Part shown: positions 1 to 11,253 of the stretch, piece after piece
Layout of the letters: every line of letters starts with the position of its first letter
Position numbering within the stretch: the first letter of the stretch is position 1
Source: Eustoma russellianum
Lineage: Eukaryota; Streptophyta; Magnoliopsida; Gentianales; Gentianaceae
Length of the DNA: 64,000 nucleotides
NCBI GenBank assembly: GCA_036186865.1
Contig: AP025041.1
Coordinates: 62,001 to 126,000, forward strand
Direction of reading: 5' to 3'
Position numbers and translations under genes: made by a program
The notes under the pieces: generated by a model
The model's database searches: none
Told to the model about the DNA's origin: nothing
What the model saw: the letters and a program-made list of their open reading frames with translations, nothing else

Positions 1-1162
1 GCTCTGATCCTGTTCGATGCATGCTCCTTGGTATTTGAAGATGGAAAACCAAACCTTTCCTGCGAACTTTTTGATTTACTCAAGCTTCAGATCGACTTGA
101 CTTGTTCTATATGCCTGGTAAGACTGATAATTCTGCTCTTGGATACGTTGGCCAATCTGTGTTGCTTGCTTACTAGAACTAGAGATTTCTTCGATCAGTC
201 TACCCAATTGAAATTTATCGATTGAGCTTGATGGCTAGAAAATGGACGCATAAAACAATTTCTAGTGTGTATCTTGTCATTTGGCAAAGTGGGAATGATT
301 TATTTCATAATATGCTGTTGATGTGATGCACGTCCATCCACCAGCCAATGAAATATGCAGTTTGGTCGAAAATTGAGAGAGATCTCGCTGTCATGGACAG
401 GATTTCCTCGATGCCATTATTACCTTAATGATTTATCTTTTGTGTTTCTCAGCTCTTTAAATTTTCCAAGAGATTCAACCTCTGGTTCACTCTCTGTGAG
501 TGAGATATTAAGAATCATTCTACCTTTTGTTGTCTCTTTCCCATTCCCCTTCTTATCAATATGTCTTCTAGTGTAACTGAGTGTTTGTCTGTAGCTATTG
601 CTGATTCTATCCCTGCCTCCAAGTTGATTATTGCATATTGTCCTTTCAGGATACTGTTTTTGATCCAGTGTCCCTTTCTTGCGGTCATATCTTCTGCTAC
701 ATGTGCGCATGCCAGGCGGGCTCAGTTAGTGTAGTTGATGGACTGAAGGCAGCAAGCAGTAAACAGAAATGCCCCCTTTGCCGAGAGGTATACATGCCAT
801 TCACACTCTTTCATATATGTCCACCTCCTCTTCCCTTAGCAAGCTAGCATTAAATAAATTCTATATCCAACATCCATCTTTTCTGTACATTGCGATCCGA
901 AATATATGGCATGCCACTATCAGTATGGTTATCAGTATGTTAAACATCCAAAAGTTGAATTGTGAAGTTCATTATCAGTATTCTATGTCCACTGTCAGTA
1001 TGGATAATTGGCTTTGGATATTTTTATTGCTATTAAAGAAGTTCATTGCAGTGTGCTATCAAATTATCTCATCATTATGTTGTAATTTTGCTTCTATAGC
1101 CAACTCATCAATTTGTAAACAAATTCCTTTCACCTTCTTAAACATATCATTGTAAACATAAT

Positions 1163-1240
<78 letters not shown>

Positions 1241-1670
1241 ACTGTAAGCGTGGGTAAGACTCGGGTTACTAAAATTGATTGCATGCACAAGACTCAGTTT
1301 ATAATTTTTTATTTCCCTTAATACTACTGTCTTTGGCTTCTTAAACTTGTTGATGGTTTCATTTGATATGATTGCCAAATACCTTTCTCTTGAAATGTGT
1401 TTACTTTCAAATCATCAGAGTGGAGTGTTTGATGGGGCCATACGCTTGGAGGAGCTGAACATCCTGCTTAGCAGAAGGTATCAATTCCTCTCCCCCTAAC
1501 ACACAGGATTCCTGCCGTTATTTCGATTTTGCTTCCAACTAAATAATCCTAGTCTTTTGAACAGATGTCCAGAATACTGGGAGGAGCGTCTGCGTACAGA
1601 AAGAGAAGAAAGAGTTAAACAAGCTAAGGAGCACTGGGAACATCAATGTCGTGCATTTATGGGAATATGA
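1..1670 (+). CDS. NLA: NLA/BAH1-type SPX-RING E3 ubiquitin ligase, 3' part
   Basis: Four coding exons are visible: 1-117, 650-787, 1419-1477 and 1565-1670, 139 codons ending in TGA at 1668-1670. All introns are GT-AG and the phases join cleanly. The RING (C3HC4) begins with CSIC at the end of the first visible exon, continues with CGHIFCYMCAC and closes with CPLC in the second. The tail (LNILLSR, CPEYWEERL, KEHWE, CRAFMGI) is the typical C-terminus of plant NLA/BAH1 proteins. In this family an N-terminal SPX domain, left of the window, senses inositol pyrophosphate, and the RING ubiquitinates PHT1 phosphate transporters (and a nitrate transporter) at the plasma membrane, linking phosphate and nitrate status. 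The second visible intron holds a long (GA)n tract. I see no coding lesion. Confidence 0.93.
1161..1241. repeat. (GA)n microsatellite in NLA intron
   Basis: About 80 bases of GA dinucleotides with two GG interruptions. It lies in the intron between the RING exon and the 1419-1477 exon. A GA tract can bind BBR/BPC proteins, but no function is shown here. Confidence 0.95.
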
Positions 1671-2648
1671 AGAGTATGGTCTTCTGGTTCCCTGCTCTTA
1701 TGGAGTGTTTGTCTGCCACTTTGGTGATTTTGAAACTGTGGCTGATCCAAATTTCATGAAATTGAGAGGGTTTTTTTCAGGTTTCAACTAATAAGGTTGT
1801 ATCATGCTTGGTTTTCGACTCCATGGTGTCGTGATATTGTGTAATGAGGCTTTCAAATGACAATAACAACTCCACACCCCCCTTTTGTTTTTTTGTTTTT
1901 TTTGTTTTTCTGGAGAACGACTCCAAGTGGACTATGTGGCAAAAAAAAATTGTACGTATTAAAATTTCACCCCAGTTCTCTTCTCTTCGTTCAGATTACT
2001 CTTGAACACAGTTGGTGTGATCGCATGTGTACTCAGAATCATAAAATAACGCCGTACGTTCAAACTGGATAGTTATATTCCGTTCCAATAAGGTCACTTG
2101 GCCCAGAGGGGGAGAAAAATTCCGAAAGGGTTTTGTCAGCCAGGATTCCTTTTGCATAATCAAAAATTTTCCGATGATAGCAATGCCTTGGAATAAAGAT
2201 TCAAAAGAAGAGGATGTTTTCAATGCCTTGGAACGAAGGTTCAAAAGAATATGAATGTAATATTTGTCACTGCTTGATCAATCAGCAGGGATGGATTTCA
2301 GATTGTTAAAAGGTTTTATATTCAAATATCAACTTAGACAGAATTTAAGGTTTACAATTCAAATATCGTCAAAAGGCCTAGAAAAAAATGAGGCAATAAC
2401 TGTATTGGATGAAACCAGAAACGGCCCGTTATATCTCCAGGCAAATATGCTTTTGATTTCTTCAGGAGGAGCCAACTGCTTCACCTCTATCTCCTCTCTT
2501 TGACATCTGACCTGTGCCGATTTGTGCAGTGTAAATTACTGCCAAAAAAAAAAGGCATCCAAGAGACACAAATTGGTACGTTTCACAAGAATGTTTCATG
2601 TCCTTGGATTTGTCTGGCAACTAAACAAATACACCTGTTTCTTAAATT
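1671..2648. other. 3' UTR of NLA and convergent intergenic spacer
   Basis: No coding exon is seen. The stretch holds the 3' UTR of the NLA gene, T-rich runs near 1880-1910, a short tandem repeat at 2181-2249, and the 3' flank of the minus-strand NOP16-like locus. The two loci are tail to tail. Confidence 0.6.
2181..2249. repeat. 40-bp tandem duplication
   Basis: A segment beginning CAATGCCTTGGAA and ending TCAAAAGAA occurs at 2181 and again at 2221, with three or four substitutions between copies. The period is 40 bases. Confidence 0.85.
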
Positions 2649-4230
2649 TCAAGTGCCCACACACAACACAGGATTCGTATCTCCACAAGCATGATACGAC
2701 CCGCAGAATTTCTTCAATGCGGCTGCATCTTGTTAAGCTTGATATCCATGAACATGCCCAGCATCAGAAACCAGTATGTGAGAGGCGGGAAACATGTTCT
2801 TCTAACTGGAATACATGGTACAGAATTTCCAGCTCTCACCTGATAGTCATCTCCATACTTGTCTATTAACTTCTGAATGTGGCGGCGCTGCATCGCTGTT
2901 AAAGATTGTAGACCTGCATGTTTTTCATCCCTACGCTTCTTCCCAAGTGCCTCTTTTAAATCTAGAGAGGCAAAATATATCAAGGTGTTAATTCTTTCAA
3001 CAGAAGCCATGCATTTTCAATGTTCAAAAGCAAGCGCGAGTAGCGACTTTAAGCCTTGGACTTCAGTTATAGCATTCATTTGGCATCTTTCATTTTCGGG
3101 CCTGGAGGGCTGCAATCTATCCCCACAGCCCCAGCCCTCTTCCCTTTCTTTTCTTCCTTTGTTAGTTCTTCAAGTCCATTTTTGTTTCGAGATGCAGTAT
3201 CTTGATTTCCAGAAATTACTTCTCCATGATGAATTTCTACCCAAATATCTGTTTCAGTTTTATTCAATAACTGTTCATCATCAATTTAACCCAGACATTA
3301 AAAGTCCTCATCCCACAATAAACAACAATATCAAAAAAATGCTGATATGACTACTCTATGAACAAGTGATCATCATGCCATCTACAGAGGGTACTAAAGT
3401 TGGTGCATTAACATACCATTAGCAAATGGTTTTCTCTGATTACTTCAGCAAAAGCTATGTCAAATTACTCATTTATCCAAAATGGCATAGCTCAAAGCTA
3501 GGCAGAGTCCAGGTTTGAGAGGTAAACAAGTACACAATCAATGGCCCCACGTATCAAAGTCCTCGCCTAAAATGATCACAAAATGCTGATATGACTACTC
3601 TACAAAAAGTTATCATCATGCAAATCTACAGAAGGTACTAAAGTTACTAAGGTCCATTAACACACCATCAGCAGAATTACTTCAGCAAAAGCTATGTCAA
3701 TCTACACAGGATCCTGGTAGTCCAGGTTTGAGAGCTAGAGAAGTACACAATCAGACAAAATGCCCGTAGAAACCATGGCTGGTTAAGAAAAAACTCCCTT
3801 CCAAAGAAAGGCATTCAACTTTATGATTAGCAGTACTCAGTTACGCTCTTCTGACCAAAAAACCAAGCAAGTAAAAAAGAGATAACAACTAAATGACTTC
3901 ACATAAACAGGGCATAACAACTCACCATCCTCTTCAAGGTCGTAGCCGGAATCCAATGCGTGATCTTCCTCCACGGGAGAAGACGGCGGCAACTGAAGAG
4001 AGTCGCTTTCAATTATGTGGGAGGTCCGAGAACGCACGCTGAGCAAATTAAATGTCTTGCAATTGTCGAGAACGATAGCCTTGTCATCCCAGTTGGATAC
4101 GACGGGTTCTACCAGCGATCGGAGCTTCGCCGGTACAGTAAATGCCGGCCTGATACATCAGGGTGTTTCTTCGGCAGACCAACTCTCACTTTGCCCTTGT
4201 TCTTTTGGACTTCCTTCTTGATCCCCCCAT
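2649..4230 (-). pseudogene. NOP16: NOP16-like ribosome-biogenesis gene, multiply broken
   Basis: Minus-strand similarity to plant NOP16, a nucleolar factor for 60S subunit maturation, runs in order from ATG (4230-4228) with MGGSRRK, then VGLPKK, PAFTVPAKLRSLVE, and RTSHIIESDSLQ with DLEEDG up to about 3925. The middle exon is 2961-2840 (ALGKKRRD, RRHIQKLIDKYGDDYQ), and the last segment has MFMDIKLNKMQ, ALKKFC and NPVL up to a stop at 2649. Lesions: TGA after 14 codons (4188-4186) because of a one-base shift; a second shift near 4150-4155; the last intron ends in TG, not AG, at 2760-2759, just before the GMFMD codons; and about 10 bases are lost after the MQ codons near 2718, moving the rest out of frame. 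The long intron holds a diverged direct duplication and an orphan open stretch. Sequencing error could explain one lesion but hardly all four. Confidence 0.8.
3340..3755. repeat. Diverged direct duplication within NOP16-like intron
   Basis: Copy one (about 3340-3545) and copy two (about 3583-3755) share, in order, GCTGATATGACTACTCTA, ATCATCATGC, GGTACTAAAGTT, TTACTTCAGCAAAAGCTATG and CAGGTTTGAGAG, followed by AAGTACACAATCA. Indels and substitutions separate them, so the duplication is old. Confidence 0.75.
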
Positions 4231-5765
4231 TCCTTAGGCCCCTCCCTTTGTTTGTGTGGGTAAAGATGGAGGAGATTAGGGTTTAATACTTAAGACATGT
4301 ATTTTACAACAGAAAACTGATTCTTGAACCTCTTTCCTACTCATGTCATATCGAGATGATGGAGGAAAAAAAAACCAAATCTTACTCTATTTAATAGAAT
4401 GGCGCTTATGCCTATTTCTCAAACAAAGATGATCACACCCATCCTAAATAAGGTGGTTCCTACGCGCAGAGAAAAAAGAAGAGTTGTATATTCATTGTGT
4501 TGATCGACGATGATTACAATAAGAGTTGTATATTCATTGTGTTGATCGACGATGATTACAATATCGGATAACTCTATCATATATTTAATCCCATCCATAT
4601 ATATTTGCAAATGAGATAAAGACGATCTTTAGGTGGGACACCAAAAAGCGAAACTTAACCAGAAAACGAAAATAAAAAAGAAGTTCATTTCTCTAGTTGA
4701 GGCTTACAAAAATAGTAAGGAGATAAATCCCTCGTCTAGCTTTAGAAGATACTCGGCACAGTGTCGGCTACAGAAGCCGATTCGCATGATTGAATCTTAA
4801 AGCCTCCCCTACTAAAGATTCAAAAGGAGAGATGGGATTAGTTTCAGTTTAGTGGGCATTCTCTACTTAAAAGCTCCAGGCAGAAAGCATACGAGCCTCC
4901 ATTTTATTTTTCCATTGAGGTCGAACCTCAACCTGTGTTCAAGAGATAGCTGTCCATATACTGATAATTTAAAATTCAAAATTCAATTATTTATATTATT
5001 TATATAGTTATATTTTTTACAAATAGAATCCAGACGATCTTTTTACTTTTTTTCTTAATGATTTAGAATATAACAAGTAATACATTTGCTAGGAAAATCT
5101 TCACCTAAGATGATGATCTAGAAATGATAGTTGGTACATAAAAACTCATACAATTCAACAACGTCAGAATCCTCATAGTGTTACTTCAGAAAAATGAATG
5201 TGACTCATTTTTTAATTCTTTTTGTGATTAACATAAGAGTTTTTCAATTCATAATAACTAGTACCGTGGCTTGGTTGAGTTTCTAGCCATGTTTCTTTAT
5301 TTTACTTTGATTTTTGGTTGAAACTTTATTTTTTATTTTTGCCTCAAAACCGTATTTTGAGAGTATCATTAAAAAGATATTGTCTTGAAGATTTGAATGT
5401 ATATTTTTCTGAATATTTTTCTAAATTTGGAAGGACTTAAAAACCGGTATAAGTACATATATCCAGCTAAAATATAAGTAACATTTTGACTTATTTTTAT
5501 GTATAAATATTAAGAACCAATAACGAATCCGTTATCGCAATAAAACTGCTGTTCCGACATATGTATGTTTGCTTAGGCTGCGGGTGCACGCACATGAACA
5601 TTACCGTTGGAGAGAGGTTCAAGGGTAGATTGGTCAACAAGTTTTATAGCAGTTTAGCATTTATATGCAACCCTGTCTTCTTCAGCGACTTTTCACTCAA
5701 CACTGCTCCGCTTCTAGGGTTTTCGATTGCCTCGGAAAATTTATCGGGGAAGCGAAAAGCGGAAG
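4231..5765. other. Bidirectional intergenic region between NOP16-like locus and p23
   Basis: AT-rich spacer between two divergent loci. It contains a 42-bp tandem repeat at 4481-4561 and the 5' flank of p23. The segment from about 5640 to 5765 (CACTCAACACTGCTCC, then TCTAGGGTTTTCGATTGCC) looks like a p23 5' UTR. No exon of another gene is recognised. Confidence 0.5.
4481..4561. repeat. 42-bp near-perfect tandem duplication
   Basis: GAGTTGTATATTCATTGTG followed by TTGATCGACGATGATTACAA occurs at 4481 and again at 4523, essentially identical, so it is a recent duplication. Confidence 0.95.
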
Positions 5766-7633
5766 ATGAGGTGATATGCTTTTTCGTCGATTTTGTTTGC
5801 TCGATCTTGATTAAGTTATCTTCCCTTTTTCCTTTTTTGCAATTAGATGCTATATAGGCTTTTGGATGTTAAGAAATTTATAGGCGCAGTATGATAAGCG
5901 TAATCCAGCTGCTTGACTCAGACGAATGGAGAAGTATAGCTTGAGCCGGCACAAGTCTCCCGTTTGCTAGCCTCATTGTAATTTTGTTAGTTCTTGGTAG
6001 TGTATATGAGATTATATGCATACACGATACGTTAAATGGTGGTGAAAAGATGGTTCTTTTGATGATAAAATAATCAGTGCTTACATTTTGGGAACCTAAA
6101 TAGTATTTGCTAGTTAATATGTATAGTGGATGTTGGTTGTGGTGTATTTACTGGATGCTCTTACGAGTTTATTCAACGCAGGAGTTTTTCCTCACGTGCG
6201 TTGTGCTAGAGTATTTGATGTATGAAGTTAGGTTTACTTAAAAATGGATGTTTTAGTGCTCTGGTATTCTATGCAAGTCTTCCGGGAGGTATCACACACT
6301 TGTGGTGGAAACACTTTTACCTTCATCGTATGACTCATCTTTATGTTGGCCCCCCCCCCCCCCCCCCCCCCGACCTCTTCTCTCCCTTGTGACAAGCTAC
6401 TATAAAGGTGTTATTGTTATTTCAGTCGCCATCCTGAGTTGAAATGGGCCCAAAGAGAGGACAAGGTTTATCTTACAGTGCTACTGCCAGATGCTAAAAA
6501 CCCGAAGGTTAATCTCGAGCCAGATGGAGTTTTTACATTCTCTGCTACAGCTGGGGCACAAGACAATCACTATGAGCTGAAACTTAATCTTCATGACAAA
6601 GTGAATGTGGAGGTAAGGGCTGTCTTCAAGTGGAAATTCATCTAAATGCAGTGCATAAGTATTGAGTATTGACATTTCCAAAAAAAAAAAAGGTATTGAA
6701 TATTGAATCAAAATTGTCGTTACACTTGGGTGAATTTGTGATCATTAGTTGTATTGAGATGTAACTTTTAGATTAAACAAAGAATGTAGTATGACCAGTT
6801 TGTACATCTATAAGAGTCTGACATTTTCCATCGCCCAACTAACTTGTGCAGGAAAGCAAAATAAATATTGGTGTAAGAAATATATTTTGTGTTCTGGAGA
6901 AAGCAGAGAAGAAATGGTGGGATAAACTTCTGCATGGAAATGAGAAGACTCCTCACTATCTTAAAGTAGATTGGGATAAATGGGTGGATGAAGATGAAGA
7001 TACTGGCACGTATAACTCTACCTAACATTGCAGGTTTTTCTGCAATCACTACAGGGAACTCACTTCTTTAACTTGTGTTTAGGTTCTGCTCCTGCTGATC
7101 TTGACATGGGTGGAATGGACTTCTCGGTACATACTTTAAAGTCTTTTGTTGTTGCCTGCTATACATATTGGACCAGATCTTTTATCTGACTTTTTGCCTA
7201 TCTTCAGAAATTTGGTGACATGGGAGGCTTGGGAGGTATGGAAGGCTTGGGAGGCATGGGGGACAATGACATGGATGGTGAAGATAGTGACGCCGAAGGT
7301 AATGGACTCGCTTGCATTTGAACGATGAAGTATTTCTGACTGTTTTCTCTCTGTTCTGCAAGTAAAAGAATTAGTAGGGACACTTGTAAACACGTAATGG
7401 AAAACTGTGACCGTCCAATGTTAACAAGTTCATCAACAGATTGAACACTAGATGGCGTGGAAGTAACAAATCATGTGAGAGTGTGGTTATCTTCACTCAA
7501 TGTGTTTTGGCATTAACATACTTTTTTGACAATCTCAGGTCAAGAGGTTGCAAAGCCTGCGGAGAAAGCTGATGTCAATACAAGAGAGGAGGCAAATGTT
7601 GACGGGAAGCCTGATGGGGTACCAAGCTCATGA
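5766..7633 (+). CDS. P23: HSP90 co-chaperone p23 (CS-domain protein)
   Basis: Coding exons: 5766-5770, 6426-6612, 6852-7005, 7083-7126, 7208-7298 and 7539-7633, giving 191 aa. The start is the 5-nt exon ATGAG, which joins T at 6426 to give MSRHPELKWAQ, the canonical p23 N-terminus. The CS domain (about residues 3-110) includes KWAQREDKVYLTV, FTFSATAG, ESKINIGVRN and WWDKLL, ending in the p23 signature LKVDWDKWVDEDE. The tail is a Gly/Met-rich stretch (MGGLGGMEGLGGMG) and then an acidic Asp/Glu/Lys region, as in plant p23-1. p23 binds the ATP-bound HSP90 N-domain in the cytosol and nucleus and slows ATP hydrolysis. All introns are GT-AG except 7006-7082, which starts with GC. The first intron carries a 22-base C run. 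I see no frame damage. Confidence 0.95.
6350..6371. repeat. Poly(C) run in p23 intron 1
   Basis: Twenty-two consecutive C residues about 55 bases upstream of the acceptor of p23 coding exon 2. Confidence 0.95.
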
Positions 7634-8772
7634 GCATGCTTGGTTCGGTATTGATGCAGAGACCTACCTGAATGATATCGAGCTGGCTTAACATTGGCCC
7701 CCTCCCGCTGCTTAGAGTGTCTTGGGGCCGCATGATGCAGATTTTAGGTTGGTCAGGACTGTTACGGCTCTGCTCATTTGGCTGGGAACTGTGTTTTCTC
7801 TAAGATTCGAGTCTTGTAACAATTCAGGGGTAGGCTTCCAAGGACACGTGATAGACTTGCCTGAAGACCTTATGAACTTCTATGATTTTAATTGGATCAG
7901 ATTTTAGTCGGGTTTTATATCGTCCTTTTGAATGACTCGGTATGATGAATGTTGTCAGATAGTAAAGGTGTTCGCCCGTTATTTCTTCGGAATATTATCA
8001 GTGGCGCTTGTGTTAAAAGGAATTTAGATAAACAAACATGAGGTAGATACATGGGTTACCTGAACCCAAACAATTATTTCATAATAGCTTGTTTTTCTTT
8101 TCCCACCCTTCAGAAAAAGACCTTGCAGTAAACGATTAACATCAAAGACACATGAGAATATGTCAAAAAAATTTGTTACGAACGAATCGAGTAACAGTTC
8201 TATGTTTCAATTCATGCTGAGCTACAGAGATATTTAATCATCCTCGTCGAATTTTAAAGATTGTAATTAGCGTGATCAACTTCATAGTCAGGTAAATTTA
8301 TTTTTTAAATTAATTTTGTTTTTGAAAGTTAGATTTAAAGTATCGATAACATAGATAATGAACATGACCAATTTACATGTTGGGTTGAGCTGTGTCTTTA
8401 AATTATACCCCTTGTCTTAATTAATGACATTGTTAATAGGACAAGATTTTTGTCACACACAAGTAAAAACTAAGGTTGTTAGCTTTAACGAACGTCTCAG
8501 CTGAGCTCATTGCTCTTCAGGAAATTCAAGAGACCGAATGGTTAAAAGTGGGTTTTCTCAAATTACGCTGTGTCCAATGTTACAGTTTTCCACCCATCCA
8601 TAGATAACGAGTAACTGCTTAGGTTTCCATTGAAAAATGAAACAGTAATTTTTAATACTTAGCTCAAACTCAAACTCCGACACCACCTTTGCTCACGCTG
8701 CCGCCGTTGGAGAGCCAAGAGAGAGCCGAGATACGAACTCCCGGGAATAGGAGAAACTTGGAAGGTACAAGA
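7634..8772. other. p23 3' UTR and spacer to WD40 gene
   Basis: The p23 3' UTR probably runs to about 7950. The rest is AT-rich with no recognisable gene. About 8660-8772 is likely 5' UTR of the next gene, GA/GC-richer and without an in-frame ATG before 8773. Confidence 0.5.
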
Positions 8773-11193
8773 ATGGAAGGGAGTGGGGAAGCTATGGAGG
8801 TGGAAGAAGAATCACCTACGAATCCAAAGGCCGCTAAGCGATTTGGCCTAAAAAACTGCATCCAAACCAACTTCGGTGACGATTACGTCTTTCAAATTGT
8901 TGCCAAGTAAGTTCATGGTTGTTTGTTAATATTTTCTTACAATTTAATGAATCAAATTTTTGGTTTCTTCTTTTGTTGAACTGTTAAGTAAGAATAATCC
9001 ATATATTTGAAGGGATGATTGGACATCCATGGCGGTGTCTCTTTCGACGAATGCCCTAAAATTGTACTCACCTCACACCGGTCAGTTCATTGGGGAGTGT
9101 GAGGGTTCCCACTCAGGAACCATAAATCAAATTTCCTTCAGAGGTCCGTCTTCATTGTCTCCGCATATGCTTTATTCTTGCTCTTCCGATTCTACCATCA
9201 GAGCTTGGGATACTAGGTCCTTGCAGCAGGTGACAACTGATGCTTGCTTATTATCTGCTCCACTATTTGTTTGCAAATATTGGAAACCTCATTTTTTGAT
9301 AGATTGATGTTGTAGGTGTCTTGCATTAGTGCTGGGCCACCGCAGGAAGTCTTCAGCTTCTCATTTGGTGGAGCCACCAATGATCTTCTAGCGGCTGGTT
9401 GCAACTCCCAGGTAATTAGCAACGTACTAGTTTGTTCTTTAGCGAATTATCAGTTTCTTTTCTTTAGTTGTAGGTTCAATTACTTAAAACAATGTCAATT
9501 GCGGCATATCACAACAACGCAATGGTTCTTTAATCTTCAAGCTGACTTTCCTGCTGATTATGGTTCACTTACAAGGTTTTTTCTAAAAATGATTGATCTT
9601 CTGCAGGTTCTGTTCTGGGATTGGAGGACCAACAAACAAATTGCAAGCTTGGAGGAATCCCATATGGATGATGTTACTCAGGTATATCTCATGTGCTTGG
9701 CTTTTTCCAGAGTTTGGGTTGCATATGTGTATCTTTCACATTGAGGAGCAGCTCCTCATGATTTCTTTGTCATCAGGTGCTCTTTATTCCCGGCCACCAA
9801 AACAAGCTGACTTCCGCCTCAGTTGATGGATTGATATGTCTATACGACACTAGTGGAGCGATAGACGATGATGAGCATTTGGAGTCGGTTAGTAGTTCAT
9901 TTGCTGTTCTCACCCTGCATTCATGCTGCATATATGTTTAGATTGCAATCCTGTATTCCTCGTTCCTTGCCTTTCCCTCTTTACCAAATAATGTTATTAC
10001 CATTCAAAGTTCTAGAATCTTCCTGTTGCTCAGATGAGCCTGATAGGTTGGAGCTTATACTTATTTCCTGTTTACTTTATTCATTATTTATAGGTGTTAA
10101 ATGTGGGAACTTCTGTTGGAAAAGTTGGTTTCTTTGGAGATAGGAATCAGAAACTCTGGTGTTTGACACACATCGAAACCGTAAGGTATGGTGGGTTGGG
10201 ACACTGTTTGAGTAACAATTTCTTGTTGTATTTCAAATTACTGATGTTAACGTTGAAAGAGTAAATGTAGTCCCTTTACCTTATCGTTCCCCTTGGTTAT
10301 ATTTATTATGGTTGATCTCTGCTGTAACTTCATTTCTATCTGGACCTGTTGCTGTTGAATTCCTTATATAATTTCTGTCCAGTGTTTGGGATTGGGGAGA
10401 ATCTACAATGGAAGCGAATTTCGAGGATGCACGTTCCTTGGCATCTGGATGCTGGTCAATGGGTGATGTAAGTGTATTTAGATTGTACTCGCGACGTGCC
10501 AATTAGAAGTGGCATGCCCTTTGGCTTATCATTGTCAAACAAATAGTTCACTACTACTTTTCCCCGTCCTGTCTGGTACAGGGAGTGGTGGAGGCGGGGT
10601 TATAAATCCTCTCGAGTATTTGCCTGTTGTTCCCCTCCCTAAACTAAGAGTTGTTGGCATCTCGTTTATATTCATGCTTAGTGGTTTTTTGTGTTGCCTC
10701 TTTACTGTTTATGTGGTTCTTGTAGCCAGTCAGTTCAACTTCCTTTTACAGTCTGGTTCACGTTGCCTTTGAACAGATTCTGAAGCTAACTTTACGGCTA
10801 TGATTTTTGTGACAGATTGATTACTTCGTTGATTGCCAATACTCGATAGAGGATGATCGGCTCTGGATGGTTGGTGGAACAAATGCTGGCTCCTTGGGCT
10901 ATTTCCCTGTATGTTGCCCTGGTAGCTTTAGGAAACCATATATTGGGTCAGCAGAAGCAGTTTTCCTCGGGGGTCATGCTGGTATTGTAAGGAGTGTCCT
11001 GCCTCTGCCCGGCAAGCTGGGACGTGTCTCTCAAGAAGGCCAGGGTATCTTTGGTTGGACAGGCGGTGAAGATGGCCGCTTGTGCTGTTGGCTGTCTGAT
11101 GATTTGCCTGATGCGCATGGCTCTTGGATATCAAGTACATTGGTAGCTAAATCACAAAGAAAATTCACCAAGAACCGCCACCAACCGTATTAG
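8773..11193 (+). CDS. WDR89: WD40-repeat protein, WDR89 homologue
   Basis: Eight coding exons: 8773-8906, 9013-9229, 9316-9411, 9607-9681, 9777-9887, 10094-10185, 10383-10467 and 10816-11193. All introns are GT-AG and the frame gives 395 aa, close to the usual WDR89 length. The start is the first ATG in the open frame (MEGSGEAMEVEEE); a second Met seven codons on is possible. WD40 blades are visible as LYSPHTGQFIGECEGSH with TIRAWDTRS, FWDWRTNKQI, QVLFIPGHQNKLTSASVDG with ICLYD, VSVWDWGE, and near the C-terminus FLGGHAGIVRSVLPLP with GWTGGEDGRLCCW. The acidic N-terminus and basic C-terminus (KSQRKFTKNRHQ) lie outside the propeller. It is likely a scaffold for protein complexes; the plant role is not established as far as I know. 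Last intron 10468-10815. Confidence 0.9.
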
Positions 11194-11234
11194 GATTTCT
11201 GTTTGTGTGTTTTTTTTTTCCTTTTTTTTTTGTT

Positions 11235-11253
11235 GGGGGGGGGGGGGGGGGGG
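11235..11253. repeat. Poly(G) run after poly(T)
   Basis: Nineteen G residues preceded by two T-rich runs, just 3' of the WDR89 stop codon and possibly inside the 3' UTR. Confidence 0.95.

Noticed and set aside
1130..1378. Minus-strand Leu/Ser-rich open frame
   Set aside because: Produced by translating the (GA)n microsatellite.
2877..3350. 157-codon plus-strand open frame
   Set aside because: Shadow of the antisense NOP16-like exon and intron; no family resemblance.
7010..7011. GT donor for p23 intron 3
   Set aside because: Splicing from it puts the next exon out of frame with an early stop; the GC donor at 7006 restores the family sequence.
8670..8870. Minus-strand open frame at the WDR89 start
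   Set aside because: Antisense shadow of WDR89 exon 1.
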